From Poriferisodalis sp965198245 (GTDB lineage: Bacteria; Actinomycetota; Acidimicrobiia; Acidimicrobiales; Poriferisodalaceae): a DNA stretch of 64,000 nucleotides. The stretch covers positions 1,922,001 through 1,986,000 of the forward strand of contig NZ_OZ240249.1 in NCBI RefSeq assembly GCF_965198245.1, read 5' to 3'. A model generated the notes under the pieces. The model saw only the letters and a program-made list of their open reading frames with translations. It was not told the DNA's origin and did not search any database. A program made the position numbers and the translations under genes. Every line of letters starts with the position of its first letter. The first letter of the stretch is position 1. Below, piece after piece: positions 34,101 to 42,823 of this stretch.

Positions 34101-37100
34101 GTCGCCAAATAGACGCCCTCCACCACCGTGTCATCCAGCGTCGCCACGTTGGACCACGGCCCCGCCACGCCGTTGATGTTGATGGCCCGCACCCGGTAGC
34201 GGTTCTCCCGGATCACGCCCGGCGCCAGCACCTGGTGGGTGTAGCGGTGCTCGAAGCGGCCCGTGTTCGCCACCAGCGCATACCAGTGGGCCTCATCGCC
34301 CACGCACGTCGTGCGGCACACCTCGATCCGGTAGCCCTGGATCTGCGAGAACGTCGCCGTCGCGCTGTCCGCGGTGACCCTGTCGGTGGCATTGGAGGGC
34401 CGGCCCCAGCTCAGCTCCGCACGGCCGCTGTCAGTCGCCCGCACCCACAGGCCCTGAATCCCCTTCGGGGTCCCCGTCAGCCGCTCGGTCGCCATCGCCT
34501 GCACCTGCGCCGCGTTCTCCCCGCCGTGCGCGTTCACCGCCTGCACCTCGAACACATAAGCCACGCCGTTGGTCAGCCCCTCCACCCGGTAGCCCGTCAC
34601 CAGCCCCACCGACTCCCAGGCGTTGAACGTCGCGCCGTCGGTGCGCCGCCAGCGCACCTCATAACGCAGCACCGGGCTGTCGTTGACGACCGGCGCCCAC
34701 GACAGCACCACGAACCCGTCCCCCGACGTCCCCACCGACACATCAGGCGCCGCCGGCGGGCCGTCGTCGTCGGTCACCGTCACCACCATCTGCGGGTTCG
34801 CCCCGGTCGTCACCCGCTCAGGCAGCGGCGCCGCGAAGCCCAGCGTCAACGTCTCGTTGCCCTCCACCGCGGCGTCGTCGCCGAACGTCACCGTGAACGC
34901 CGCCTCGGTGGCGTCGGCCGCGAAGGTCACCCCGGCGGGCACCCCGGAGAACTCGTCCGCGTCCAGGTTCGCGCCCCGCGCCGCCGACAGCGTCAGCGCC
35001 ACCTCGCGCTCGGGCGCCTGGCTCAGGCGCACCGTGACGCTCACCTGGGCGCCCTCGGGCACCGACGCCGACGCCGGGTCGAACGTCGCCGAGACCACCG
35101 GCACGTCGTCGTCGAGCAGCGTCAGCACGAACTCGTGGTGCGTCCCCGCCACGTAGCCGTCGGGCAGCGTCCCCAGGCCCAGCGTCAAGGCGCGGTGCGG
35201 CTCGTCGTCGGTGTCGTCCACCGTGCTCACCGTGAAGGTCTTGGAGGTATCGCCCGCGTTGAACACAACGCTCGCCGGCACGCCGGAGTACCCGCTCGCG
35301 TCGAGCCCCGTGCCGGGCGTGGCCGTGATCGGCACGGTGACTGTCGCGCCCGCGCCGGGCGCCTCGCCCAGCGTCACCGTCACCACAGCCGAGCCGCCCT
35401 CGACCACCGACGCCGACGCCGCGCCGTACGACACCGCTATCCCTTCGCGCGCCGTGACCTGCACCTGGGCAACAGCACCGTTGTGGTTGGCGTTGCGCGC
35501 CCGGATCTCGAAGGCGTGCTCGATGTCATTGGTGAGGCCCGTGAACGTGTGGCCGACAGTCTCGCCGTCGCTGCCGCCGATCGCGGCCCAGCTCGTCCAG
35601 GGGCCGGTCCCGGCGCGTCGGCGGTACTGGTAGTCGCCGGCCCAGATCTGGTCGTAGGTCGTCGGGCGGTCCCAGCCCAGCGTCGCCTCGGTGTCCCCCG
35701 GCCTTGCGGCGATGTTGCGGGGAGCGCCCGGCGCGGCGTCGTCGTCGAGGATCAAAAGCGTCGCCGTCGACGCAGTGCCGATGGTGTAGTAGTCCGGGTT
35801 CGACGGGATCGCGAAGGTGACCGTGGCGTGGTCCCCCGCCGCCGAGTTGCCGGTAGGCGTCAGACCGTAGCCGGATTCTGTTGATGAAAATGCGAAGACA
35901 GCGTTCGGCTGCCCGTCGATGGGGACGGCCCCGAGCGCGGGGATCCTGGTCGTCGCCCCCATGGCGAAGGCGTGCAGAAAGACGTTGCCCAGGTCGTATC
36001 CCCGCGAGAGCGTTCCGACCAGGCGCACTGTTCCGCCCTCGACGACTCTGGTTCCGCTCCGTCCCGAAGAGTCCTCCAGGCTGATGGTGAACACCGGCGG
36101 GTCCTCGTCGTCGACGTATCTGAGGTCGATGCCGCCGCCGATCCGGGTCCCGCCGTGCGCGGCGGTCAGCGTCTCGGTCACCGGCGGGCGGTACAGGTCG
36201 CCCGGGCGCTGCGGGGCGCTGACGGCGAGCGTGGCGCTCGATTGCCCGGCGGCGATGGTGACGGTCGCGCTCCCGGCGGCGCCTTGGATGAGGGGCCCGC
36301 TGGTGATCTCCTGGCCGCCCCACTCCAGGGTTACCGTCTGGTCGGTCTCGAACCGCACGCTGTTGGTGATCCACACCGTCGCCGTCGCCGAAGCGCCGCC
36401 CTCGACGAGCTGCGTGACGTCGTTGCCCGCCGAGTCGCGAAGGGTGAGCCCCAACAGCGCTGTGTCGTCGTCTGCCACCGTGATGGCGATCTCGTCGTTG
36501 GTCCCCGGCACGTAACCCGACGGCAGCGTCCCCAACCCCAGCGTGAGCACCTCGTCGTCCTCGTCCAACATGTCCTGCAACATCGTGACCGCGAAGACCT
36601 CGGAGGTGTCGCCCGCGTTGAACGTCACGCTCGCCGGCACGCCCGAATACTCGGTCGTGCCGAGCCCGGCGCCGCGTGTCGCGGTGATCGGCACCACCAC
36701 CGTCACCCCCGTCGCCGGCGCCTCGTCCAGCAGCACCACCACCGAATACGCGCCGCCCTCGGTGACCGATGCCGTCGCCGAGGCGAACGAGACCGCAACG
36801 CCGACCCGCGGCGTCACCGTCACCGACGTCTCGGCCCCGTCGCCGGCGACGTTCTCGGCCCGCACCTCGTAGGCGTAGACCGTGCCGTTGGTCAGGCCCG
36901 TGAACTTGTGGCTCGTCGTGGCGCCGTCGCTGCCCGGGACCATCGTCCAGGCGCCGAAGGCGTTTGTCCCCTCCTTCACCCGGTACTCATAATGCAGTAC
37001 GGGCTGGCCGTGGTCCGGCGCGGGCGCCGCCGGCGCACTCCACCTCAGGGTCGCCTCGGTGTTGCCCGCCTGCGCCCGCAGGTTCCCCACCGCCAGCGGC

Positions 37101-40100
37101 GCCGTGTCGTCGTCGCGCACGATGACCGTCACCGTGTGGGGGGCGCCGAGGGTGTAGGGGATATCCGTGCTCGTCCCGAGGGCGAACGTCACCTCGCGGG
37201 CGCCGTCGTTCTGAGTCGTGTTCTCCGCCGCGGTCAAAGTGACGGTGGCGTCCAAAAGGCCCGAGACCAGCAATGCGCTGTCGGGCAGCGTCCCGCTGAG
37301 AGCGCTGTCGCTGTCGGTGACGGCGAACTTGAGCGCTCCCGGCGCCGGGTAGCGCACGGACAGCTCGATGTCGATGTCGAACGTGTCGCCCTCGTTCACC
37401 GACTCCGGGGCGTCGGCGATGCGCGCCACGGGCGGGCTCTCGTCCTCGATGCGGCGGAACTGCTCGATGGTTCCGATGACCGCGCCCGCCCACTTGGCGG
37501 TGAGGTCGTGGGTCTCGGGGACATAGACCGGGTTCACGTCGTTGTCGGGCGCGCTGACGACGAGGCTGCCGGACGACGCTCCGGCCGCGATGGTGATGGC
37601 CGAGGTGTCGCCTGCGCCCCGGATCCGGCTGGTCAGCGGGATGCCGCCCCACTCCAAGGCGATCTCCTGGTCGGCGCCGAACGTGGCCTCGCCGGCGTTG
37701 GCGATCGTCACCGTCGCGGTCGCCGAAGCGCCGCCCTCGACCAGCCCTGTCACGTCGCTGCCACCAGAGTCGCGCAACGTGAACTCCCACACCGGCGCGA
37801 GCAGCCTCAGCGTGTCACTGGCCTCACCGCCCCCGCCGACGTCGTTCACGGCGCGGACCTCGAACGTGTACTGCGCGCCCGGAACCAGGCCCTCCAGCGT
37901 GTGGCTGGTCTCGTTGGCCCCGCCCGGAGCGCTGTCGGGAACCGCGGTCCACCCGGAGAGAACGCTGATCCCCAGCGAGACCATATCGTCCTCGCTCCAG
38001 CTCAGGCCGGTGCCGGCCCAGGTGAGCCTGCCCGCCGAGTGGGTTGCGTCCGCGAACGCGAACGAGGAGGCGCCCACGTTGAACGTCAGGTCGGCGAGCG
38101 CCGCCGCGGGGATGCTGGCGCGGTTGATTTCGAGTCTCAGCTGCCCGCCGATGAGGTCTACTAAAACGATCCGGTAGTTCACCGAGTCATAGGAGAAAGC
38201 AGCGTCGGTCAGAAGCTCGCTCGGCTCGCAACCTTTATTGCCCAACGAGGTGTCGCATCCCAGGAAGCTGGAGCCCAGGTCGCCGACCGTGAGCGTTGCC
38301 GACCATATGGGCGGCGTCCGGTAGCGCACCTCGTGGCCGGTAATGGCGCTGCCGTTGGCCCAGGTGCCGCCGTCCCACTGGAGACCCACCTCGCCGAACG
38401 TCGAAGTGTTCGCGGACGACATCCCCGTCACAGCCTCCGGAGCGGTGGGCGCGAGGGTGTTGTCGACGAACAGGATGTCCAGGGCCGCGGCCTCGTTTTC
38501 GGCGATGTCGCGGATGGGACTCGTCCCCGGCACGGTGTAGTCGACCGTCAGAATGTCGCCGGGGCGGAAGGCCGGGCTCACCGTGAGCACGATGCCCGAG
38601 GTCCCGCTGAGCGCCGCCGCGGAAACGGTCCGGGCGGTCCTGCCGGTATTCACCACCACGGTGAACGCCGACGCCGCCGGGACCGAATCCGGATCCAGGG
38701 GCTCGTCGTAGGCCAGCAGCACCTCCGTGTTGGACGGCGTGGACGTCATCGACAACGTGGGCGGGGTCTCGTCGACGATCGGGCTGCCCAACAGCTCGGC
38801 GTTGCCGTTGCCGACCGCGTCGGTGACCGCGTCGGCCCCCAGCGAAACGGTCACGTCGGTGTCGGTGGCGGCGAGCGCCACGGCGAGGGTGACCTCGACC
38901 TCGGAACCGCTCGCCGACGCCGCCGTGTGGGCCAGCGTCGTCCCGTCCGACGCGAAGGCGATCTCCGTGCTGTCGACGCTGGCGATGGCCTCGCTGAAGG
39001 TGAGGGTGATCTTCGTCTTGTCCGCAGAGGCCCTGGCCCCCGTCAGCGTCGGCCGCACGCCGTCGACCTTGTGGCCCGAGTCGGCGGCGAGACCGGAATG
39101 ACTGCCGTCCGCTATCTGCCCGAGAGGACCGACGATCCGATTGAAGTGCTGTACGGCGACGCCGCTCACGACGATGCCGTCGGTGTCCTCGTCGTTTTCC
39201 CCGACGGTGTGGGTGCAGGTCAAGACCTTCGTCGGCGCCGTGCCGAGCGCGCATTCCGGTTCCTTCTCATCTGCAAATCCGATTCCCAAGTAGAGGAAGA
39301 TGTTCGGTGAGTGTGGGCTGGCGTCGGTAAGCGTGATGTCCTTGTCGAAGGTGAACGTCACGACGATGTCGTCGTCGATGGCGTAGGTCTTGTCGGGGCC
39401 CGGGTCTGAGGTGATGGCAACCGATGTGATCTCCGGCGGCGGGCCGGCGACGGGGCCGAGCCGGGGGCTGGTGCGGGGGTATTCCCGGTTGCCCGCGTCG
39501 TCGTCGAAGACCACCCGCACCCTGAGGTGCTTGCCCACGTCGTCGGCGGTCGGCGTGTACGCGGCGCCGGTCTCGCCGTCGATGTCGGCCTCGTCGGTAC
39601 CGTCCACCCGGATCCACTGGTAGTCGTAGGCAGCGCTCGCGACACCGTCGCTGGAGTCGGTGATGCCCGAGACGTCGGCGGACACCTCCACGCCCTCCTT
39701 CGGCGTCTCGACGCTCAGAACCACCGTCACGTTGCCGGGCCAGTGGAGGGGGCTGGCGGCCCACTGGTACTGATAGAGGCCTGCGCCCGGCTCGCTCTCA
39801 GCGGCGTCGTCGGAGGAGTAAGACACACTGTTCACCGTGAAGGTGAACCCGCTTGGCAGTTCCCTGTCCAGCACAATGACCAGATCACCGGAGTTGACGG
39901 CGCGTTCATCGTCGAATACGGCGAGAACGGTGTACGTGACCCCATCCACGGTGAACAGCGACTCAGAGATGGATCCGAAACCGAGAGAGTGCGCAGTTGC
40001 TTCCGCCGTGGCGTATCCACTTGCTTCGAATGACGAACCGACGATCACTTCCGCAGGCGTAACCGTTGCCGTGAAGACGTCGTGGGTGAACGGGCTGCTG

Positions 40101-41488
40101 ATTGCCGGGGCGCCGTCGGCGGGGGTGTTGTCGGGCTGAGCGCCGGGCAGGTCATAGGCGTAGATCTTGTCGTCGGTTTCGTCGACCACCCAAAGCACCC
40201 GGCCGTCGAACCACATGCCCGTGGGATCGTCGTTGTCGCTGCTCAGGGCGAGGTTCTTGGCCGAGTCCTGGGACTCGTCGGAGTGCTTGTAGGCAAAGAC
40301 GTTGTCGTCGTCGCTGTCCGCCACGAACATCGTGGTGCCGTCCGACCAGATGCCGAACGGTTCCTCGGCGTTCTGGGCCGCGGTGTCGGTCGACACGTAC
40401 AGCTCCTCGAAGTCCTTGGCGGAGTCGTGGGCGCCGCTGGAAATGGTGTAGGCGAAGACCTTGTTGTCCGCGCTGGCGGAGCCGTCGTTGGCCACCCACA
40501 CGGTCGTGCCGTCGCACCACACGCCCCTGGGATCGCCGTTGTCCGAGTCCAGCGTGATGTCCTTGGCCGAGTCGCGGGTGGTGTCGGACATCTTGTAGGC
40601 GTAGAGCTTGCCGTCGTCGTCGTCCGCCACGAACATGGTCGTGCCGTCAGAGCAGATGCCGGCGATAGCAATGTTGCCGGCACCGCTCAGGCTGTCGAAA
40701 TCGTTGGCGCTGTCGCGGGATCCGTCGGAGCGGTTGTAGGCGTAGATCTTGTTGTCGAAGAAACCGCCGTCGTTGGCGACCCAGAAAGTGTCTTCGTTGC
40801 CCCACATGCCGGTAGGAGCAATGTTGCCGCTGTCCAGGCCGAAGCCCGTCACCCGCTCCGGCGACACAGCGACAGCTTCGCCTCTGACCTGCATCTGAAA
40901 GGTTCGGGCGAAATTGTGGGTAAACCAATTCGCGCCTGAGTCGCTGGTTGTTTTGGCCGGTGTTGTCATGTCCCAGCCCTCGGCGGCGCCGGAGTCCAGA
41001 CCGTCGGCTATCAATGCTCTGGCCCACTGGGGCTCCCCGCCAAAGCTGCCCTGCGCGACCACGTGATAGGTGGTGTTCGCATCCAGCGTCGCGCCTGACG
41101 GAGCAGCGAACTCGTTCAGCCCGATCGCCATCGTTGCGGGAGTTGTCAGCGTATAGAGCGCGGTCGAATGCGGATTGCCTGACGCATCCTCCCTCACCGT
41201 GAGAGTAAATGTCTTGTCAGCAGAAGACCCAGCAACTCCGATTCTCACGACGATGCTCTCCAGGCTGTAGCCGAGAGGATTCGACCCTGTGTCAAAAGAC
41301 TGGGCAAAATGGCCGACATTCGACGGCTGACGGCTGCCCGACACGCTCTTGCCCGTGTTGCTGACCAGGGTGGTCGTCAGGATGCTCATCGTCTGCGCTT
41401 CCGCCGGCGGCGGCACCGGCACGAGGAGCACGGCGACCAGCGCCAAGGCCAGCAGCGGGAGCGTCACAAGACGCCGGGAGGCGGTCAT
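31169..41488 (-). CDS. Giant multidomain surface protein with C-terminal cell-wall-binding repeats
   Basis: A 3,439-residue exported protein. Order: signal peptide (1 to about 32, ..VPVPPPAEAQT); a jelly-roll-like module (about 35-205; FAQSFDTG..YSLESIVVRIG); a five-blade propeller-like region (about 210-460; repeats of WxDGTTMFVAD..KxYAYxxSD..DSAKDF); SwmB-like domains (TGARASADKTKITLTFSEAI); many fibronectin III domains (LTNGTVYAYEVRAEN type) alternating with Calx-beta-like domains (VSFASATASVTEGG..DDD); an Asp/Gly-rich linker encoded partly by (CCG)8 at 32145-32168; and three cell-wall-binding-2 repeats (about 3,160-3,439; FVVANGWSAADVGVASVLAA..VVIVGGNSAVS). It should be anchored non-covalently to the wall as an adhesin or matrix protein. 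GGGGGTAGG precedes ATG 41488, and a C13 tract lies just upstream. Confidence 0.88.
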   Translation of the reverse strand: MTASRRLVTLPLLALALVAVLLVPVPPPAEAQTMSILTTTLVSNTGKSVSGSRQPSNVGHFAQSFDTGSNPLGYSLESIVVRIGVAGSSADKTFTLTVREDASGNPHSTALYTLTTPATMAIGLNEFAAPSGATLDANTTYHVVAQGSFGGEPQWARALIADGLDSGAAEGWDMTTPAKTTSDSGANWFTHNFARTFQMQVRGEAVAVSPERVTGFGLDSGNIAPTGMWGNEDTFWVANDGGFFDNKIYAYNRSDGSRDSANDFDSLSGAGNIAIAGICSDGTTMFVADDDDGKLYAYKMSDTTRDSAKDITLDSDNGDPRGVWCDGTTVWVANDGSASADNKVFAYTISSGAHDSAKDFEELYVSTDTAAQNAEEPFGIWSDGTTMFVADSDDDNVFAYKHSDESQDSAKNLALSSDNDDPTGMWFDGRVLWVVDETDDKIYAYDLPGAQPDNTPADGAPAISSPFTHDVFTATVTPAEVIVGSSFEASGYATAEATAHSLGFGSISESLFTVDGVTYTVLAVFDDERAVNSGDLVIVLDRELPSGFTFTVNSVSYSSDDAAESEPGAGLYQYQWAASPLHWPGNVTVVLSVETPKEGVEVSADVSGITDSSDGVASAAYDYQWIRVDGTDEADIDGETGAAYTPTADDVGKHLRVRVVFDDDAGNREYPRTSPRLGPVAGPPPEITSVAITSDPGPDKTYAIDDDIVVTFTFDKDITLTDASPHSPNIFLYLGIGFADEKEPECALGTAPTKVLTCTHTVGENDEDTDGIVVSGVAVQHFNRIVGPLGQIADGSHSGLAADSGHKVDGVRPTLTGARASADKTKITLTFSEAIASVDSTEIAFASDGTTLAHTAASASGSEVEVTLAVALAATDTDVTVSLGADAVTDAVGNGNAELLGSPIVDETPPTLSMTSTPSNTEVLLAYDEPLDPDSVPAASAFTVVVNTGRTARTVSAAALSGTSGIVLTVSPAFRPGDILTVDYTVPGTSPIRDIAENEAAALDILFVDNTLAPTAPEAVTGMSSANTSTFGEVGLQWDGGTWANGSAITGHEVRYRTPPIWSATLTVGDLGSSFLGCDTSLGNKGCEPSELLTDAAFSYDSVNYRIVLVDLIGGQLRLEINRASIPAAALADLTFNVGASSFAFADATHSAGRLTWAGTGLSWSEDDMVSLGISVLSGWTAVPDSAPGGANETSHTLEGLVPGAQYTFEVRAVNDVGGGGEASDTLRLLAPVWEFTLRDSGGSDVTGLVEGGASATATVTIANAGEATFGADQEIALEWGGIPLTSRIRGAGDTSAITIAAGASSGSLVVSAPDNDVNPVYVPETHDLTAKWAGAVIGTIEQFRRIEDESPPVARIADAPESVNEGDTFDIDIELSVRYPAPGALKFAVTDSDSALSGTLPDSALLVSGLLDATVTLTAAENTTQNDGAREVTFALGTSTDIPYTLGAPHTVTVIVRDDDTAPLAVGNLRAQAGNTEATLRWSAPAAPAPDHGQPVLHYEYRVKEGTNAFGAWTMVPGSDGATTSHKFTGLTNGTVYAYEVRAENVAGDGAETSVTVTPRVGVAVSFASATASVTEGGAYSVVVLLDEAPATGVTVVVPITATRGAGLGTTEYSGVPASVTFNAGDTSEVFAVTMLQDMLDEDDEVLTLGLGTLPSGYVPGTNDEIAITVADDDTALLGLTLRDSAGNDVTQLVEGGASATATVWITNSVRFETDQTVTLEWGGQEITSGPLIQGAAGSATVTIAAGQSSATLAVSAPQRPGDLYRPPVTETLTAAHGGTRIGGGIDLRYVDDEDPPVFTISLEDSSGRSGTRVVEGGTVRLVGTLSRGYDLGNVFLHAFAMGATTRIPALGAVPIDGQPNAVFAFSSTESGYGLTPTGNSAAGDHATVTFAIPSNPDYYTIGTASTATLLILDDDAAPGAPRNIAARPGDTEATLGWDRPTTYDQIWAGDYQYRRRAGTGPWTSWAAIGGSDGETVGHTFTGLTNDIEHAFEIRARNANHNGAVAQVQVTAREGIAVSYGAASASVVEGGSAVVTVTLGEAPGAGATVTVPITATPGTGLDASGYSGVPASVVFNAGDTSKTFTVSTVDDTDDEPHRALTLGLGTLPDGYVAGTHHEFVLTLLDDDVPVVSATFDPASASVPEGAQVSVTVRLSQAPEREVALTLSAARGANLDADEFSGVPAGVTFAADATEAAFTVTFGDDAAVEGNETLTLGFAAPLPERVTTGANPQMVVTVTDDDGPPAAPDVSVGTSGDGFVVLSWAPVVNDSPVLRYEVRWRRTDGATFNAWESVGLVTGYRVEGLTNGVAYVFEVQAVNAHGGENAAQVQAMATERLTGTPKGIQGLWVRATDSGRAELSWGRPSNATDRVTADSATATFSQIQGYRIEVCRTTCVGDEAHWYALVANTGRFEHRYTHQVLAPGVIRENRYRVRAININGVAGPWSNVATLDDTVVEGVYLATPDDSTLWVRFGVRNPDGNPLYVRYTDTGTGAVGYADPYPLLRKEAWQAVRLVLGGLDADSWYRVDLDFSPDFDSPRRQTYWHATAREGQTPLTSPYARDLVEAQVFNDGAWHDASTTALRIRMGEEGKYRVRLKPCTRKYNVNPQRVSSPAGRLATSPIDTAPTLFTNLWCEVEGIGFRTDENGNELTMSDVYDMTNFPDRANDRIPIFGGTPNDWHEVTVTAAALEDYPWDRRYDALLSAPFEVKYNHRVSYARDDTRSGLVSGGTGWVRILVDRPADAVLAVPAGVEIGSDRVMSWDAVPGAWGYLVVWRHGLHYSNRANQNRSLQAGTSITLPPGPSGRGPVTARVRAYSNAAVSGWSSEHTWDSRAPTLRVFDAAANEADGSAGFLVTLDPAASGTVTVDYTTADATAVASADYTATSGTLTFAPGQTRKTVWVPIADDGEEDSGETFGLVLSNPAGSDANNGAAVIGDGSAVATILNSEREVAWLTGFTLVDAGTNADLMALADGSTVQLGELAAASYGIRADISPGVVPGSVRFALSGAKTATHTDDAAPYSLYGDGAGRVNGQALPAGAYTLRATAYADPGGQGDVRGSLEVSFTVTAGATTAATPGASDTGTGNTASGSTPVGADDDGDAGGGGSDGGGGGGGGDFDVGVATFVVANGWSAADVGVASVLAARTDGAVVVYTAGGELSSETRALLREALPAEVVIVGGNSAVSRDVRTQIRAASPDSGISRESGVDRADTAAATARRILGAPAAAGRVTLIVANGWSPPDIGAAAALAARSGRAAVLYTEAATLSEASAALLRDYEVARVILVGGTAAIGPDVADAVADAADGASISRLTGDDRIDTAAQAARRVLGNPAAAPADVTLVIANGWSAPDVGVAAALAAATDNAAVAYTAQGMLPEATAALIRDYRPTRVIIVGGRTAVAEDVRTTVTQTAPDSADIRRITGQTRTDTAARAARRTLANL

Positions 41489-41824
41489 GACCTACCCCCA
41501 AGTTCGCGGGGGGGGGGGGGTCAGCGCGAACGCAGAAGCGATGGCCGGAACCATCGTTGCGTCCCCCGTCTCAACTGGATGGACCGATCTGTCGAGCGTC
41601 ATGCAGATACCCCCCTCGTCGCCGGCCCACTCTATGTGCCATTCACATCAAACTATGAGACATTCACGCCGGTGCCTCCAAGGCTGTGCTTGATCGCTGG
41701 GTGCTCGCCGACATCGGTCCGCTGGTTCACGAGCGAAACCTGTTGCCCTCGCAGAACACGCCCGACGGGTCGTGACGGACGACCACGTCCTGTTGAGTCC
41801 GCAGCCCGGCGAAGAGCCGATCTA
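41489..41824. other. Leader/promoter region of the giant surface gene and remnant DNA
   Basis: This 336-bp stretch holds the C13 tract, a more AT-rich stretch around 41630-41665 where a promoter for the giant gene could lie, and a gene remnant next to the IS630 end. No intact gene is seen. Confidence 0.45.
41508..41520 (-). repeat. C13 homopolymer tract in the leader of the giant surface gene
   Basis: Thirteen C on the coding strand end 19 bases before ATG 41488, next to the ribosome-binding site. An upstream ATG (41554) opens a leader frame that runs through the tract. With 13 C it stops at TAG ten bases before the start; with 12 it would stop at a TGA overlapping the ATG; with 14 it would run on out of frame into the gene. 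Confidence 0.9.
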
Positions 41825-41825
41825 G
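41772..41825 (+). pseudogene. Fragment of a second DDHxLL PIN-like gene, truncated by IS630
   Basis: Codons from GTG 41772 give VTDDHVLLSPQPGEEPI then TAG, matching VLVDDHILLRMLLGEEP at the start of the PIN-like gene at 30698. The match ends exactly where the IS630 end begins, whose TA/G supplies the stop. The rest of the gene is absent on the far side of the element. Confidence 0.6.
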
Positions 41826-42625
41826 TGTCCTGAGTGGGGAATTTGTTGCATATATGCGGCCATGGTGTCGAAGATCTCGTCGGCGGTCTTGTGCCAGGTG
41901 AAGGGCCGCGGGTTGTGGTTCCAGTCTTGGATCCATGCGTTGATGGAGTCCTTGGGCTCTGCGGCTGAGCTGTGGGTTCCGCGGCGCAGCCGTTTGGTGG
42001 CGGGTTCTGAGAACCAGCGCTCGACGAGGTCCGTCGGGGAGCTGTAGGTGGGGGTGAAGTGCAGGCTGAAGCGGGGGTGGCGCACGAGCCAGCGCCCGAT
42101 GGCGGGGGTCTTGTGGGCCAGACGTTGTCGAGCACGATGTGGATGTCGAGGCCGTCGGGGATTTCTTTGTCGATCTGGTTCAGGAACTTGCGGAGCTCCT
42201 CGCTTCGGTGGCGGGCGGTCATGGAGGCGACGGCTTTCTCCGAGGCTGTGTCGAGGGCTGCGAACAGGTCGGTGGTGCCGTGGCGGCGGCACTCGCGGGT
42301 CTGTCGTTGGGGCGTGCCCGCCATCAGCGGCAGGATCGGCGCGGTGCGGTCGAGGGCCTGTATGGAGGTCTTTTCGTCCACGCACAGCACCGCGGCCGCG
42401 TCGGGCGGGTTCAGGTACAAGCCCACGACGTCGCGGACCTTGTCGACGAACTGCGGGTCGGGGGACACCTTGTGCTCGTCGACGAGATGGGGCTTGAGGC
42501 CGAACGCGCGCCATGTCTGGCTCACAGCCGTCTGGGAAACGCCTGCCGCCGCGCCCACCGCTCCAGCGTCTCTCGCTCCGCGCCGGCCGTCCCCGCCGGC
42601 ACCGCCGGCCGTCCCCGTCGAGCAC
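41822..42625 (-). pseudogene. IS630-family transposase, frameshifted and N-terminally truncated
   Basis: One frame encodes GVSQTAVSQTWRAFGLKPHL.. (end of the helix-turn-helix), VLCVDEKTSIQALDR (first Asp) and DGLDIHIVLDNV (second Asp). At about 42113 the reading moves to another frame, continuing AHKTPAIGRWLVRHPRFSLHFTPTYSS..LVERWFSE (Glu) to the end. Inserting one G in GTCTGGCCC would restore DNVWAHKTP, so a one-base deletion is likely. The first DNA-binding half of the family protein is missing. Confidence 0.8.
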
Positions 42626-42708
42626 CCATCACAGCCTCCGATCCACGCCGAAGACCCCATGAAGGCGCACCAAACCCCAAAACGCGACCAACTCAACACT
42701 CGAGACAC
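41825..42708 (-). mobile_element. Degenerate IS630-family insertion sequence
   Basis: Inverted ends GTGTCCTGAGTGGGGA (from 41825) and, inward from 42708 on the minus strand, GTGTCTCGAGTGTTGA are similar and are flanked by TA (41823-41824 and 42709-42710), the target duplication of IS630/mariner elements. Length 884 bp is below the usual 1.1-1.2 kb, and the transposase is frameshifted. Confidence 0.8.
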
Positions 42709-42725
42709 TAGAGCAAGGCGAATAA

Positions 42726-42804
42726 TTGTGGAGGGCGGAGGAGAACTCTGCGAGGTTGGAACCTGCTGGATTCCCGGAGCAGAGGGCTCCTCCGCCCTCC
42801 ACAA
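42726..42804. repeat. Long perfect inverted repeat (hairpin) after mscR
   Basis: Arms TTGTGGAGGGCGGAGGAG (42726-42743) and CTCCTCCGCCCTCCACAA (42787-42804) are perfectly complementary over 18 bp; after a 2x2 mismatch the stem continues with CTCTGC/GCAGAG. It ends 19 bp from the mscR stop and could terminate mscR transcription or be a small mobile palindrome. Confidence 0.7.
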
Positions 42805-42823
42805 CGGGCGACAGTAGGTCGGG

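Noticed and set aside
32450..35884. Very long plus-strand open frame (over 1,100 codons) rich in Arg/His, antisense to the giant surface gene
   Set aside because: High-GC codon bias opens antisense frames. The composition (Arg, His, Ala, Gly) and absence of domains mark it as a shadow; the minus-strand frame has clear domains.
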